Positions 35,496 through 47,470 of a DNA stretch of 64,000 nt are shown here, piece by piece (position 1 is the stretch's first letter; the number at the start of each line of letters is the position of its first letter). A program made the translations under genes and the position numbers. Source of the stretch: Chionis minor (lineage: Eukaryota; Chordata; Aves; Charadriiformes; Chionididae); assembly GCA_013398295.1 (NCBI GenBank), contig VZSF01000741.1, forward strand, positions 25,936 to 89,935, read 5' to 3'. The notes under the pieces were generated by a model. The model ran no database searches, was not told the DNA's origin, and saw only the letters and a program-made list of their open reading frames with translations.

Positions 35496-36311
35496 TCTGT
35501 CTGCTCTGTTTAATGCAAACGGCACCTTCCTGCTGATTGCAATCACAGGCTGATTGAGAGAGGCTGGCTCTGCCTGGGCTGGGGAGGGAAGGAGGGGAGC
35601 CTTAACCCTTTTCTCTCGCCTCCCTTGGTCCCTTCTTCGCTTTCTCCCCTTCCTCTGCAACTGGAAGCCCTGCTCCCAAAAGACCTCCTGCTTATATATG
35701 CGCCAGACGGTCCGCAGCTCTAATAGTGAATTTATTTTAATAAGCGAAGGCTTTGAAATAGATACAAACCTGCCCGCTTCAGGGCACGGGCCCAGCTCTA
35801 GCTAATGTGATTAGGAAGAAACTTTTCTAGCTGAGCAACCATGGCCTATCTGCCTGCTGCAGCCCGGCGCCCCGGGAGGTAGGGAGCAGAGGTGGATGCG
35901 TCTGCTTGGGGCATCGTTGCCTGTTCTGTCCCGGTTCTTGTGTCCTCCTCGGCAGCTCGGCATGGCGGCTCCTTCCCATGGTGCGTTAAACAACACCCAG
36001 CCCGTATGGCCCCTCGTTGCTCTTACCCGCTCCTTGTGGTGAGGGGGGGAAGCCACCACACAACTACTGCACATGGGGTTATGTGCACGCAGCAGCGTGG
36101 CTCTGCGCTCCCGGGGGACCGGGATCCAGGAACCAGGCTTACGTATATAAAGAGCATCCTGGAGAAGTGGCCATTTCGGCGGTGGCTCTGCACAACAGCT
36201 GCTGGAGGCATCTGGGATTTTTGTGAAGTCGTGTCCTGTCAAGGCTTTTAAACCTCGGTAAACTTTAAATGTAAATCTTTAAATTTAATGCAAGACACAC
36301 AGGCTGTGGGC
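35496..36311. other. Unrecognised sequence
   Basis: Mixed sequence with an AT-rich patch at 35700-35770 and CpG scattered at 35860-36130. Open frames of 119 (plus) and 143 (minus) codons overlap. Nothing is recognised. Confidence 0.4.
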
Positions 36312-36840
36312 ATGAGACCCCAACTGGACACACGGCGTCCAGCTTTGGACTCCTCAGCACAAGGAGGACGTGGACTTGTTGAAGTGTGGCCAGAGGAGGC
36401 CCCGGAGATGCTGGGAGGGCTGGAGCCCCTCTGCTGGGAGGACAGGCTGGGAGAGCTGGGGGGGTTCAGCCGGGAGAAGAGAAGGCTCCGGGGAGACCTT
36501 CCAGCCCCTGCCAGTCCCTACAGGGGCTCCAGGAAAGCTGGGGAGGGACTCTGGATCAGGGAGTGGAGCCGTAGGATGAGGGGGAACGGTTTTAAACTGA
36601 AAGAGGGGAGATTTAGGTTAGGTATTGGGAAGAGATTGTTGCTTGTGAGGGTGGTGAGGTGCTGGCCGGGGTTGCCCAGAGCAGCTGTGGCTGCCCCATC
36701 CCTGGAGGTTCAAGGCCAGGTTGGACGGGGCTTGGAGCACCCTGGTGTGGTGGGAGGTGTCCCTGCCCAGGGCAGGGGGGTGGAACTGGATGACCTTTAA
36801 GATCCCTTCAAACCCAAACTGTTCTATGATGATTCTATGG
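36312..36840 (+). mobile_element. CR1 LINE 3' end, longest GC-rich copy
   Basis: The copy begins at GAGACCCCAACTGGACAC, the segment that in intact CR1 encodes VRPQLEYCVQFWAP. It continues through codons for GGLEPLCWEDRLGELGGFS and EKRRLRGD, then GNGFKLKEGRFRLGIGKRL, then the RT C-terminus (RAAVAAPSLEVQGQ). The 3' UTR follows and ends ACTGTTCTATGATGATTCTATG, the tandem ATTCTATG-like terminus typical of avian CR1. A 170-codon frame (36288-36800) remains open across much of it but includes frame switches relative to the ancestral protein. Inactive and 5' truncated. Confidence 0.95.
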
Positions 36841-39800
36841 CCCGGGAGTTGGACGAGTAGGATTGGCTGCTTGCTGATGTTCGTGCCCATCCGAGGTGTG
36901 ATCGGTGTGGTTTAGATGCCACGCGTTGCCTTGAGGCTTGCATCGCAGCGTGCTTGGATCTGGCAAAGCAGCCAGTGCAAAGCATCTCCTCCAAAAAAAA
37001 TCCCACTCCCCCAGGGAATCGGGGATGCTGTGACTGCTCCCTTTTTGCTGCAGATTTGCCTGTGCTTCGGGTGGGGGAGCTGGGTAGCTGTGAGGACATG
37101 CTGCACCGGCCTGGTAACTGCGCTTCTTAAGGGTTAACAGCTTCATGCCAAGTGATGTCACCTGGGGTTTGTGCATCGTGCAAAAAAATATGAGGGAAGG
37201 TGGTCCGAGTCCCCTCTTGCAGGCGTTTGGGGCTGTGATGCTGCTCGGCAGGAGCACAGTGAGACTAAGCACGTGCATCCCAAAATTCGGCTGTACCTGT
37301 TTCCCCCCCCCCGCCCCCCCCTTCCCTCCTTTCTCTGTGATAAAGGCGCCGTAAGAGATAGGAGCCAAGCGCTTTGCAGGCGCCACAATGCCTGCGCCGA
37401 GGTCGGGAGCAAATGTGGTCCACGGGCTGATAAGTTACCTGGGAAGGCAATGACTTCGGGGATTGGATTGCGTTGCCCAACTCGGTTACGTCTAGATAAC
37501 ATCGTGGTTTAAGACATCGATCATTTCAGAGGAACCTGCAGAGGGATTTTAATGCCTCGCAAATTGCTTTTCCTTCTATTCAATTTACATTCACGATTGC
37601 ACAGAGCATATTTAGGAGCTTTCTAAACCGCCACAAACAATGACAAATCTCTCCTGAAATGTTCTCCTCTTGCAGTAAATTTGACCTGCCAAAAGAGAGG
37701 GAGAAACTTCAGCCCTCCTTCTGGGCCTCTTAACCCCGCCGCAAGCCGGGGCTTGGGCTCGCCAGTTCCGCAGGGAAATGCTTCCCTGTGATGCTACGGC
37801 ATCCCAGGGCTGCGTCGGGATGCGCGCTGCCAAGAGACGCGCGTGAGAGAAGTCGCTGATCCTGAAATCGCATCCCACTAGAAAGCCTGACGGATGGAGC
37901 GGGAGCCTCTCAAACGAAAAGGCTGCTGGCCAGGATCTGTAGCGGAGGGGGTTTTCTGTGTGTAATAGCGAGTCTTTAAGCAGGTTTTTCCAGGGATTCT
38001 GGAAATGGCATGGGGCGTGAGAGGTGCCTCTGGATTGAAATGCCTTTCTCGCTGTCATGCAGGCTCGATAGCGCTGCCAGCTCTGTTGCTGCCACTCCCA
38101 TCCCGCCCGGATGGGATTCTCCCTAATTGAAATGTAATCAATACGGCGGTGATGGGTTTGCTGGCGAGAGAGGATCTCTTTCGGCCGCCGGAGGGACAAC
38201 TTGCCCTCATAGCTGGGGAAACACACGAGTCTATGGCCTTACCTGGGAATCTCACCATGCTATTTTGCGATTCCTAAGTTGTCCCAGCACAGCTGGGTCT
38301 GGTCCTCATGGTGTAGGAGATACAATGCGCTTTAAATCTTTGGTCCTTATGTGCCCAGTACCCATGGGTTTGGCGTCAGTGTCTTTCCTGTGGCTCCAGA
38401 TGGGATCAGTGAGGGGGGAGGCCTGGAAAAGGAGTGGAAATGCCAGGAGGGAGGGAAGGATGTTTTTGCCAGGCAGACTCCAGCACTCGCTTCACCCCAG
38501 CGTGGCTTTTTCCTATGCTTTCCCTGGCCCCCATCAGGCTGTGGTCAGGCAAACAAGTCTCTTGCCTATGTTATTATTTCATTAAAGATGTTAATTCTGG
38601 CTGGCTGTCTTCCTGCCCTGCCCTCTGCATATTCATGAGCTTGTGGTGTCCTCCTGCTGCCATGGACGGCCGGCAGGAGCTGCCATCAGGGCACACACGT
38701 GTTCCCACAAACGGGAGCGTGCCGTGCTCGGTTCGGCCCAATTCCCTTCCACCTCTTTTCTACTGGTTACCCGGGGCTTTGAGAGCTGCTGCAGTGATGT
38801 GATGGGCTTGCTCCAAAACTCTCGGGGGTTTTTCCAGGAGTGGTTGTTGCCCCGAAGGGCACCTGCAAGCCCACGTGGCTCCTGCTTGCTCAGATGCACC
38901 TGGGTGAGCCCGTGGAGCAGCCCTGAGCTTCTGCAATTAGTTTCCCAAATGGAAATCTGAAGATCGCAAAGAGACCAGCTGAGCTCCTTGTTTGTCATGG
39001 CCAAGACATGCGAGCGAAGCATCTCGCTGTGTCAACGTCCTCCGACTTGCTATCTGGCGCCTGCCAGAGCATCGCCTGCTCTGATAGAGCCGGAGATTTC
39101 GACTGGAAAATGTCAACTGGCCTCGGATGGATTAAGCCCAGGAGTTTTGGCGTCATTCCTGACACCTTTTTATCTCGTTCCTCCATGAAGCTATGATCCC
39201 AGGAATGACCGTGCTCGGGGGGAAAGAAGCAATCAAATGTGGCAAGGAGTAAAGCTCCTGCAACAGAGTGAAACCTATTGCCAAGGCCCCAGGTGTGGAC
39301 AGGCTTCCCGAGTCCTTTCATTTAGCTTGGTGCTTCTGTTTGAGGATGGTGTGCTTGGCTCTTTCTCCGATATTTTTTTTTTTTCCCTTGAGCTTTGGGG
39401 GTCTGAGAAAAAGTCTTTCAGTATTACTCCTCTCTCCCAGAAGCCTGGGAAGGGCTCTGAGGAGCTGGAGGCTGCAGTGGTGTTTCTGCTCTCCAGAGAG
39501 AGGTGGATGCGGTGATGCAGGCTCTCAGCGTGGGGCTTTGAAGCTGGTATCTAGGATATGTTGCAAGGATCTGTGTCCCAGCTCTCCGCCTCATTCCCCC
39601 TTTCTGGAGCCATGGAATAGCTGAGCACAAAGCTAGTCTTGTCCCCCGGGCCCTCTTGCCCTACGATGGCTCCAGAAGGCTGCCAGCCCCATGACCGTTC
39701 TTGGTTTAATCCTGGCTTTTGCGTTGCAGTCTGAAAATCCTCCCGGCCGTTAGGGGATGTCACGTCAGGGATCTAGAGATGTGCATTCAAGCCTTGCTCT

Positions 39801-42489
39801 GGGCTCGTGCTGAAGCGCTCCCGTGGCTGTCACAACTGTGGAGGTGTGCCGGGATGCTCAGACTTGCTGCATCGCTTCCTCCTTGTGGAAGCTGCTGTGC
39901 TCCGGGGCTTTGCCGGAGGAGCGAGATGACGTAGGTTGGGAGTAGCTGGGAGAGAGCTGCTGCTGTCAGCTGCGTGTCTGCCGAGCCCTGGTGCGGAGCT
40001 GGCTGGGCTGCTCTCGCAGGAGCTGCAGAACTGCCAGAAGTCACGGAGCAACACGTCGAAAGGAAGCATCAGTGAGCGTCAGGTGGGATGCCGGGCTGCG
40101 ATTCGTGATGGTTCAGAAGCTGCTGCGTGAGCAGCCCGGCCGTGTGCCAAAGCAGGAGCGTTGGGATGGCCGGGGCGGAGGCACAAGAGCCCATCTCCAG
40201 CGGTGCAGTGTGTCACGGCTTAGAGCTCAGACTGACCTCTAAAGCTCATCTTTCCCAGGTGATTGGGATACCCAGAGAAAATGAAATGGGTTCCTGCTCG
40301 CATCTTCTCCCGAGTGCTGCGGTCAGACCGGGAGGTACATTTGAGGCTCCTTGGTCTGGAGGAACGTGACCCGTGGGCATGGGAGCACCAGGGCCCCCTC
40401 TCCTGGCCGGGCAGGCTGCTGCCTTCGGCACGTCTTTGATCTGCTCCTAACGTTATCAGCTTTTAAGGGGCTCAACCCCTTTCCCTTGGGCAGCCCTAAA
40501 AGGCACAGAGGAATTCTGATTTACTTTTTTCTCAACCTCTGCTGCCTTGTCCATCCGAATCCAAGCTGGCACCCTGGATATTATCACGACGATATTCCGT
40601 TCCCCTGCCTTACCCCTTCCAAGCCAGCCTTCTCAGTGAATTAGTGGATGTACCACGGCTGATCGTTAATCTTCCGCGGCTCTCGAGCGCTGCTGGTAGA
40701 TCTGCTGGGGTGAAGCTGCAGAGTCATCTCTGCCAAGGGCTCTCACCCTGTTCAGGGCTCGAGAGGGTCCCCAAGGTGTCACCCAGCCGGTGGTGGCAGT
40801 GACACGGTGTGGCAGTGCTGGCTGGCAGGGAGAGCAGGCGCTGGGCTCTCTCCACCTCTCTCCTCTCCTCCCGCCTGGAGCTTGCCAGTTTGCATTGCAT
40901 AGGAGGAAATGGGAAAGTCATAAATCAATCTTGAGTGTTTCTCTTCTCTTTAGGGGAAAAACAATAACCCCAAACAAAACAAGCTTGCAGTCGGGAGAAA
41001 GGAATTCCTAATGACAAACTTACTTCAGCTAGGACACCAGGGGCTTCGGCAATATGAGATTAAACCTGCTGTGCTGAGACTCTATTACTCCATATATTAC
41101 TGTGTGCTGCTGGACTGATGGTTCTCACAGGCGGAAATATAACCCTTTGAAATGTCAAGGCACATAATAAAGAGACCTAGCAGGGGAGGCTGGATGGCTC
41201 CGGGGATTGATGAAGCCTTTACAGCGCTGGCGCTGCTGCGAGGAGGGCTGGGTGCCTGGTGGAGCTCACACGCTTTGCTGGCCCTTAGCTCAGACGGCTC
41301 GAAGGGAAAGGTGGCACGGGAGAAATTCTCCCAGTATAACCCTGTCGGGCCAAGTTGCTTTGGAAATAAAGCGGGGAACCTCCAAGTGAAAGCCTGGAGG
41401 AAGAGCTGACTCCTCCTGCAGTCCTCAGCTGCAAGTGTTTGTCCCCGGGGGGTGGCTGTCAAGCTTATTCCTCTTAATTAACTCTTAATACCTCCCGCAT
41501 CCTCTTTGCGTTGCAAATCTCTGGTGGACGGACTGTTTCCCTGGGAGCCCGACTGGGTCTCCTGGGTTTGCGTAAGACCAGGCTGTAAATCTCTCGAGAA
41601 GGGTCTCCGCAATGGCTGGTGGATCCGGCCGTTTTGAAATGAAGGCGGGGAGCAAATTGGGATCCTTGTCAAGGACATCTTAGCAAATCCTTAAGGGTTA
41701 GGAAAAGCGTTTGCTCATGGGCTGGCGGATCTGGAATTCGTATTTTTGGGAATTAGCAGGAGCTGCTGGATGAGCCCCTGTCGGTGGGTCTCTGCCTTGT
41801 GTTTCCCCTGAGCCCTGCTTGCCTTTGCTGTGCCAGTCGGGGCTCCCCGTTCCCCCTGAAAAATGCCGGTTGGCGGCTGTAAACTATGAACCTTCCCATC
41901 TCTCCATGGCTGCTGTGGGCTCGTTAAGGCGAGAAGAGGGGAATAAATCTCCTGGAACTCATGAACTATTTACAGCTGTGCTGAGCAAGCAGTCCGCAAT
42001 TATTTATTTATTCTCCCCAGCCAGGCTGGGTTGGCGAGCCCGGGGAAGGCTGCCAGGGCTGCCCACCTCCAGCCCCATGCCTTCTCCTCTGCCCCAGGGG
42101 AGCCACAGGGCTCCCCGTGGACAGGCAAGTCCCTGGAGACCCTGAAATGCAGCGCAGGTTCCCCGTGGAGCATCTGTGTGGCGTTAGCTCCTGCTTGTGT
42201 GTTGGGAAGGAAAAAAAAACCCAAGCCTTCCTTGGGCTTGAGCATATGTTCAGCCCTGCTCTGGCTGGGCGTCCTTGTGCCTCAAGGCCACAAAAAGGAG
42301 GAAAAACGTATTGCAGAAGCGGGAGAGCGTTTTGTGTGGCACAAGGAGATGTGTTGGGGGAGCCTGTGGCACGTGAAAGGTATCTGTGGCTGGTCTGGGG
42401 TGTAAGGGAGGAGATTTGTGCGAGCACACATGGGCACACGCAAGTAATTCTCTCATGGGTGAGGGCTGGAAGACAAATTATTTCGGCTT
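36841..42489. other. Long unrecognised non-coding stretch
   Basis: A C-rich run interrupted by one G lies at 37303-37321. AT-rich patches at 37530-37630, 38120-38150, 40920-41170 and 41985-42015 may be non-coding elements. T run at 39372-39384. Open frames up to 204 codons (37612-38226, minus) show no recognised domain. No transposon is recognised in this 5.6 kb. Confidence 0.45.
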
Positions 42490-42550
42490 CTGTGTGAGTT
42501 GCTTCCCCTCTTTGGTCTCCAGTTCCCTGTCTGTAAAACGGGCACGTGGG
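42490..42550 (-). repeat. MIR/CORE-SINE-like fragment
   Basis: The plus strand shows TTGCTTCCCCTCTTTGGTCT, then CCAGTTCCCTGTCTGTAAAA, then CGGG. This order matches the reversed MIR segment 'cacttaacctctctgtgcctcagtt' and 'tcctcatctgtaaaatggg' as I recall it. Short and diverged. Confidence 0.45.
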
Positions 42551-43049
42551 CTTTCAGCTCAGGAGAGCTGTTTGGTGAGGGAAGGTGGTGAAGGCTTGTC
42601 GCGTGCCCTCTCCGTCAGCTCCTCCTTGCTCGGGCAGATGATGAAGAGAGGCAGTGTCTCTAGGGAATGGAGTGACTTCTTCAGCTCGGGAGTCAAAGCC
42701 TGTCCCTGAGGGGCTGAAAGTTTTGATGTTTGACCCCTCCTCTGAGCCGCTTGGGTGGGGATTGCCCGTTGGTGCTGCTCCATCTCCTTACTCTTATTTA
42801 ACAGCCTGTTTTCCCCGCGGCATCCCCAGACAATCAATAGCTATTTATGAGTGATCATTACAATAATTATGCAGCTGCCCGTGTTTTATGAAAACTAGCC
42901 TTTAAAACATCCTGGAGGCGAGACGGGGTCTTACCCGCAGCACCCTGCGTTGCTCATGGATGGGTATGGGTGGCTGCACCAGCTGAAGGACACCCTGGTG
43001 TCCTTCCTGTCACGTCTCCGTGGTACTGTGCCAGCCATGCATCTTCTCC

Positions 43050-43050
<1 letters not shown>
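42551..43050. other. Unrecognised sequence
   Basis: No repeat or exon recognised. An AT-rich patch (42830-42910) precedes the C tract. Confidence 0.4.
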
Positions 43051-43095
<45 letters not shown>

Positions 43096-43120
43096 NCCCC
43101 CCCCCCCCCCAAAAAAAAAA
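43051..43120. repeat. Poly-C tract of 60 bases with an N, followed by ten A
   Basis: Positions 43051-43110 are C except an ambiguous base at 43096. Positions 43111-43120 are A. The tract gives long poly-proline or poly-glycine frames in every reading of that strand, which are artefacts. The ambiguous base shows that the length was not resolved by sequencing. Confidence 0.97.
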
Positions 43121-44839
43121 TTTGGGCTGAAGGGGAGAGGATGCTGCAGGGAAGCAGAAATGGCCCCTTTCACTCCCCTGGCAGCGCTGGCGTCTGTTTA
43201 CCGGCACTTGTGTTGCTTCAAAGGTGTGGGGTTTTTTTTCCATCCTGGGGCTTTTGGGCCAAGGACACTTCTCGCCTGCAGCTTTATATCTGTCAGTTTG
43301 ATCAGCAAATGGGGGAGAGGGCCATAAAACTGCAGAGGCTGAGTCCTAGTCCCTTTAATCCCGCCAGGAGGGCCGGTGTTATTTCTCCACCGGGAGCGCT
43401 AATAGGATTCTAATACGCTGGCAAATGGGATTTTTTACAACTGCCATTCTGCGGTTACTGAGACGGTGTGTCACCAGGACAGCCCTGTAAATTCTCCCAG
43501 AGATGGAGGGGGAGCAGTGCCCGCCACCACCCACGGCATCCCTCGCTGGTGCTGCTGTGTGGGGGTCTGCCGGATCCCCCGTTCCTGCTTTCCCTGCTCT
43601 TGGGGGATGGCCACGGCTTGGCTGGGCAGTATTGCCGGGCAATACGTGCTGGTGGCTGGGCTGTTTCTCGTAGGGTTGGTATCCGGCACCACGCCTCTAC
43701 CCCTCCGTGCCCCCCTTGCACAGTGGGTGCCAGGACCGAGCATCTCTGTGACTGCTCACAGCAAGAAAAGCAATGAGTTGGGTGGCCGGAGGCCTCCGTG
43801 TGGCCTCAAAGGAATTAATAAGACCTGATAAACCTGGGGAGGCTTGGGCAGGGCCCATTTGTTGGTCCTCTCCATCGCTAGCCCCTGGATGGGTCTCGTC
43901 CATCTCCGTGGCTCTGCATCGCTGCTGTCAGCCTTGGCTGGGGTGGCTGGATGGGCTCCAGCAGGGAGGTCGCATCCAGCTCTGGTGCTGGGACCCGCCG
44001 TGGTGGGACAATCAAGCTTGTGCCACTGTGGGATGGGGATTTCTCAGCAGTGGCTGCTACGGGGTGGCCCTGAACAGAGTATCCCCCTGGGGACAGTAGG
44101 GAAACCCCCTGGGAGCAGCAGGGCTCATCTTCAGCTCCCTATCCCATCCCCTGGTTTCGTGCATGTGGAAAAGCTGAGGAAGCTACAGGATTCGTTGCAC
44201 AGGAGGGCGGGTGCTGCCTTTATGGCCTTGCTATAAATCCCTGGGCTAGCGCAGGGACGGCGGAGCGAGCGGTACCCGTGGGTGCAAATGAATCCAACTC
44301 CATTTACGCATCGCTTGGGCACCCACGGGACATGCCAGCAACTGCACTTCAGCCCCTCCTCAGCGGGCAGCGCCCGGCTCGAGTGCCAAAGCCATAAATA
44401 TTGTATTACTGTATCCAATCTCAGCCTTCGATTGATTTTTTTAATTTTTTTTTTTGTTTTATTTTTTTCCCTCCAACCCTGATCGCGGAAAGCCAGGAAG
44501 ATGGGATTATTTTCCAGGGCAATCACAGGTTGATGGGTCCTTGCAGCTGCTTCCACACTTTTTGACATCAGTAAATAAGCGGCTCCCCACATTCTTCTCC
44601 GAGTAGCACTTAATTCCCCGGGACGTCTGCTGGGGTTTTGTTGTACTTAGCTGTAAATTGGTACAGGAGACTGGCCCGACCCGTCTTGTTTTACAGGAGT
44701 ATAGGCATGTAGGCTTTATCTTATCTATTGTCACCTCTGCCCGAGAGAGCTAACAAGGTCCCATCTACCTCCCTTGCAAATCCTATTTGTCATCAGATTT
44801 CTGCGGCTGCCCAAAAAGTCCCAACCTGACGTCAGGCAT
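43121..44839. other. Unrecognised sequence
   Basis: Mixed GC. A T-rich patch lies at 44430-44472. Open frames up to 153 codons overlap opposite frames. There is no recognised repeat or exon. Confidence 0.4.
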
Positions 44840-44960
44840 CCCCGTGCTAGGTGCTGTCCCAGCAGATAGCAAGAGACAGACCTGCCCCGTGGATAATAAA
44901 GCAGCCATCGTTCTTCCCATTTTACAGACAGCTGAGCCAAGGGGAAACGCATGGTCCGAG
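44840..44960 (+). repeat. Ancient MIR/CORE-SINE-like element
   Basis: In order: CCCGTGCTAGGTGCTGTCCC, AGATAGCAAGAGACAGACC, TGCCCCGTGG, then CCCATTTTACAGACAGCTGA and GCCAAGGGGAAACGCATGG. These follow the layout of a widespread sauropsid SINE ('GTGCTAGGCGCTGTACAAAC', 'AGTAAGAGACAGTCCCTGCC', 'ATTTTACAGATG'). The copy is diverged, as expected for an old insertion. Confidence 0.65.
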
Positions 44961-45870
44961 TTAATAAAAGCTCGTTGAATAATCCCCCGTGATTTAGTCA
45001 AGGTTATAAAGGAAGCCTAAGGTTTGAAAAGCGATCTCGGGAGCGCTAAACTGAAATTTGCCTGTCTGTAAACTGATTTTCAGATCGCTGCTTTAGGGAT
45101 GCAAACAAAGTAGCAGAGTTTCCTCCCCAATTAAAAAAACAAAACAAAACCCCAACCAAAAAAACCCTTGAACGTAAATCGGCACCAGAGAATGAGGTGA
45201 TGTTGGGCAATAAAGAGGTGAAGGCAGGAAAATGTCACGTTTGATTGAGGCAAAATTTGTGCCGAGAGAATATCTTCTCTTAGACTAACTGATATGTTTG
45301 GGGAAAAATAAAATGACAGCAAACGAGCTTGTGTGCAGAGTCGCAGCTGCAGGAGGAGGTGGAGAGGGAGGAGGTGGGTGTCCCTGGTAGGGACATCGCA
45401 GGTACCTCTGCAGCAAGGACATGGCAACAACCCGGGAAGGGCTCCCGACCTGCCACCAGTTACAGCAGAGAGTTAATGCAAAATTGGGACCATCTGCTGC
45501 CCTTCAGGATTTGCTTCCCATGCTGTTCCGTCCTGCGCGCAGACATCTGCGCGAGGAGCGGGTGTCGAGAGGGCTGTTGGGGACAGCGACCCTTGCGCTT
45601 ACCAGGCGGCGTTCTAGCTCAGGCTGCGCCAAACGCTCCCAGATTCTGGAAATCCCAAGCTTTTCTCTGCTTGGAGCAGCAGCTGTGCCTCTCGGTGCTC
45701 CCGAGATACTGGAGCTGGGGCTTAGACTGATGCAAACTCTAGCAGGTTTTGATGGTGATGGGTGTGATGTCCTCTCCTGGACCAGGAGGCTCTTCAAAGC
45801 ATCTCCCCCTGCTCCCTTTTTCCCAGCAAGGCCAGTGGAAATATGTCCTGTGGACAAATTCATCCCAGCC
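44961..45870. other. Unrecognised sequence
   Basis: An AT-rich part (45040-45320) with A-rich CAAAACAAAACC simple sequence at 45134-45170, then GC-rich sequence. No element or exon recognised. Confidence 0.4.
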
Positions 45871-46008
45871 TTTTTTTTTTTTTTTTTAAGTCTTCAGCGT
45901 GCATCTTTCTAGGAAATCATGCGGAATCATGGCTCTTGGCTTCCTGATTCAAACCACCACCCTTTCCCAAGGCGCTGAATTAAAGCAGGAGAAAAAAAAA
46001 AAAAAAAA
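45871..46008. repeat. Inverted homopolymers: T17 and A17 about 100 bp apart
   Basis: T run at 45871-45887 and A run at 45992-46008, separated by 104 bases of ordinary sequence. They could pair as a hairpin stem in single-stranded form, or be two independent retroposon tails in opposite orientation. No element bodies are recognisable. Confidence 0.8.
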
Positions 46009-47254
46009 GATAATCAACACCTGAGCTATGCCGGCAGCTCGCTGTAAACAACCCGGCACCTGCTGCGTTAATAGTGCGGAGGACAAGCGATGCCGGGGGC
46101 TTCAAACACTGTTGTTTGGAGAGCTTGGAGTGCTGGGTTGGTGCAGGCTCCCGGGATGGCCCAGGCTGGCTGGGCTTTGCCGACGACGCTGCTGCCCACG
46201 CACCCCTCGCCCCGGCTTGGACCGCGTCGATGTGTTTGGGCGCAAGGTGTTGGGATGCTCAGGTGGAATTTTGGGCTTTTGGGGGGTAATTCTGCCCTAA
46301 CGTGTCACACGGCTTAAGCGGTGTGTGTCTATGTTTTGGTAGGTCCTACTCTTTGTGTGCTTGCAGGAGATAGATCCCACTCGGTGCCTTGGGGCCACAT
46401 GATGGGCACAAGCCACTCTGTCTCCGTGTGCTTTGGTTTCTCTCTCGGTGAAGCAGAAATACTAATATTGAGGGTATTCACCTCTTTTCTGTGTCCAGCA
46501 TCCTTTCCTAGCAGCTGGCTGCTTGTGTCTTTGACCGGCTTTGAAAAGAAATAACAGTGTTGGTGTGGCAGAAGCTGTTCTTTCTACTGAACTGATTTTT
46601 CTTCTCTTGTACGAGACCCAGTGGAAGGTCTCCTTATGACGGACTTGGAGCCGGGAGTCTTCTCTCTCATGGTCAAGAAAAGACAGTTCCTCCCTCTTGG
46701 GGTGTCCCCACGTTGAGCTCCTGCATAGAGGATTTCCACATTCCTCTCTCCCACCCCCAGCTTTTCTCCATCCTCCTGCTCGAATCTGCCAGGGCGATGC
46801 GTTTGCATGTGTTCTGCAGTTGCAACGCTGCAGCAACACGTCTGCAGCCCCGTTTTCCCCCCGAGGACTGCGGCTGCAAGGGGCAGGCGGGGACCAGGGT
46901 GATGGAGCCCGGCTGCCCCAGGCTCTCCCTTGCCAAAATAGGATGTTCCGTTCCCACCCAGAAGAAAAGTTAGGGTGCCGTGATGATCTTTGGGTTTTAT
47001 TCGTAGAAAGGTTGACGTGGGAGGAGGAGAAGCAAGGAGGAGAGGGAAAACGTAGACCTGTCTGTGCCTTTGAACCCTAAGGTGATTTTTTATTAAATAA
47101 CTTGATATTCAATTTTTTTATTAATTTTTATTAATGATTTAAAATGAAACTTTTAATGTACGCTTGGTAGTTGAACTTGAAGGAGTCTAAAGCTTTGTAC
47201 CCCGTACCGAGGACCCAGTGGGTACAAAAGCTGTGCGTGGCCAAGCCTTGTTAG
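46009..47254. other. Unrecognised sequence
   Basis: GC-rich part to about 46300, then mixed. A strongly AT-rich patch at 47085-47160 is a candidate non-coding element. Open frames up to 127 codons lack domains. Confidence 0.4.
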
Positions 47255-47470
47255 GAGCTGAAAACTGCCTACTTGATGGGAAATGGAGAATAAGACAAAT
47301 AGATCAATTTTCATGGCAGCAAAAGCTTAGCTGTGGAGGGCCTTAAATTTCCTCTGGGGTCTAATGTTGTTTAACTTATTTCTTAATGGTCTGAAACACG
47401 GGGTGACCAGGGCTCTGACCTTTGACTACGAGAAAAATATAAAGTTGTCCTAATAATGGAGCGTTGGGAG
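47255..47470 (+). mobile_element. Ancient CR1/L3-like RT relic
   Basis: The plus strand reads in the order of a CR1 RT palm region. GAAAACTGCCTACTTGATGG matches the part encoding ENWL.DR. AGATCAATTTTCATGG follows. TGTTGTTTAACTTATTTCTT and AATGGTCTGAAACACGGGGT match 'LFNLFINDLEKGV'. GACCTTTGACTACG lies where KFADDT is expected, with the aspartates only partly kept. Indels break the frame. It is about as old as the 3-4.8 kb relic and on the opposite strand. Confidence 0.7.

Noticed and set aside
36288..36800. 170-codon plus-strand frame as a host gene
   Set aside because: It is the CR1 reverse transcriptase tail plus translated 3' UTR.
42931..43413. Poly-proline and poly-glycine proteins on both strands
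   Set aside because: They are translations of the C60 tract with an N and are artefacts.
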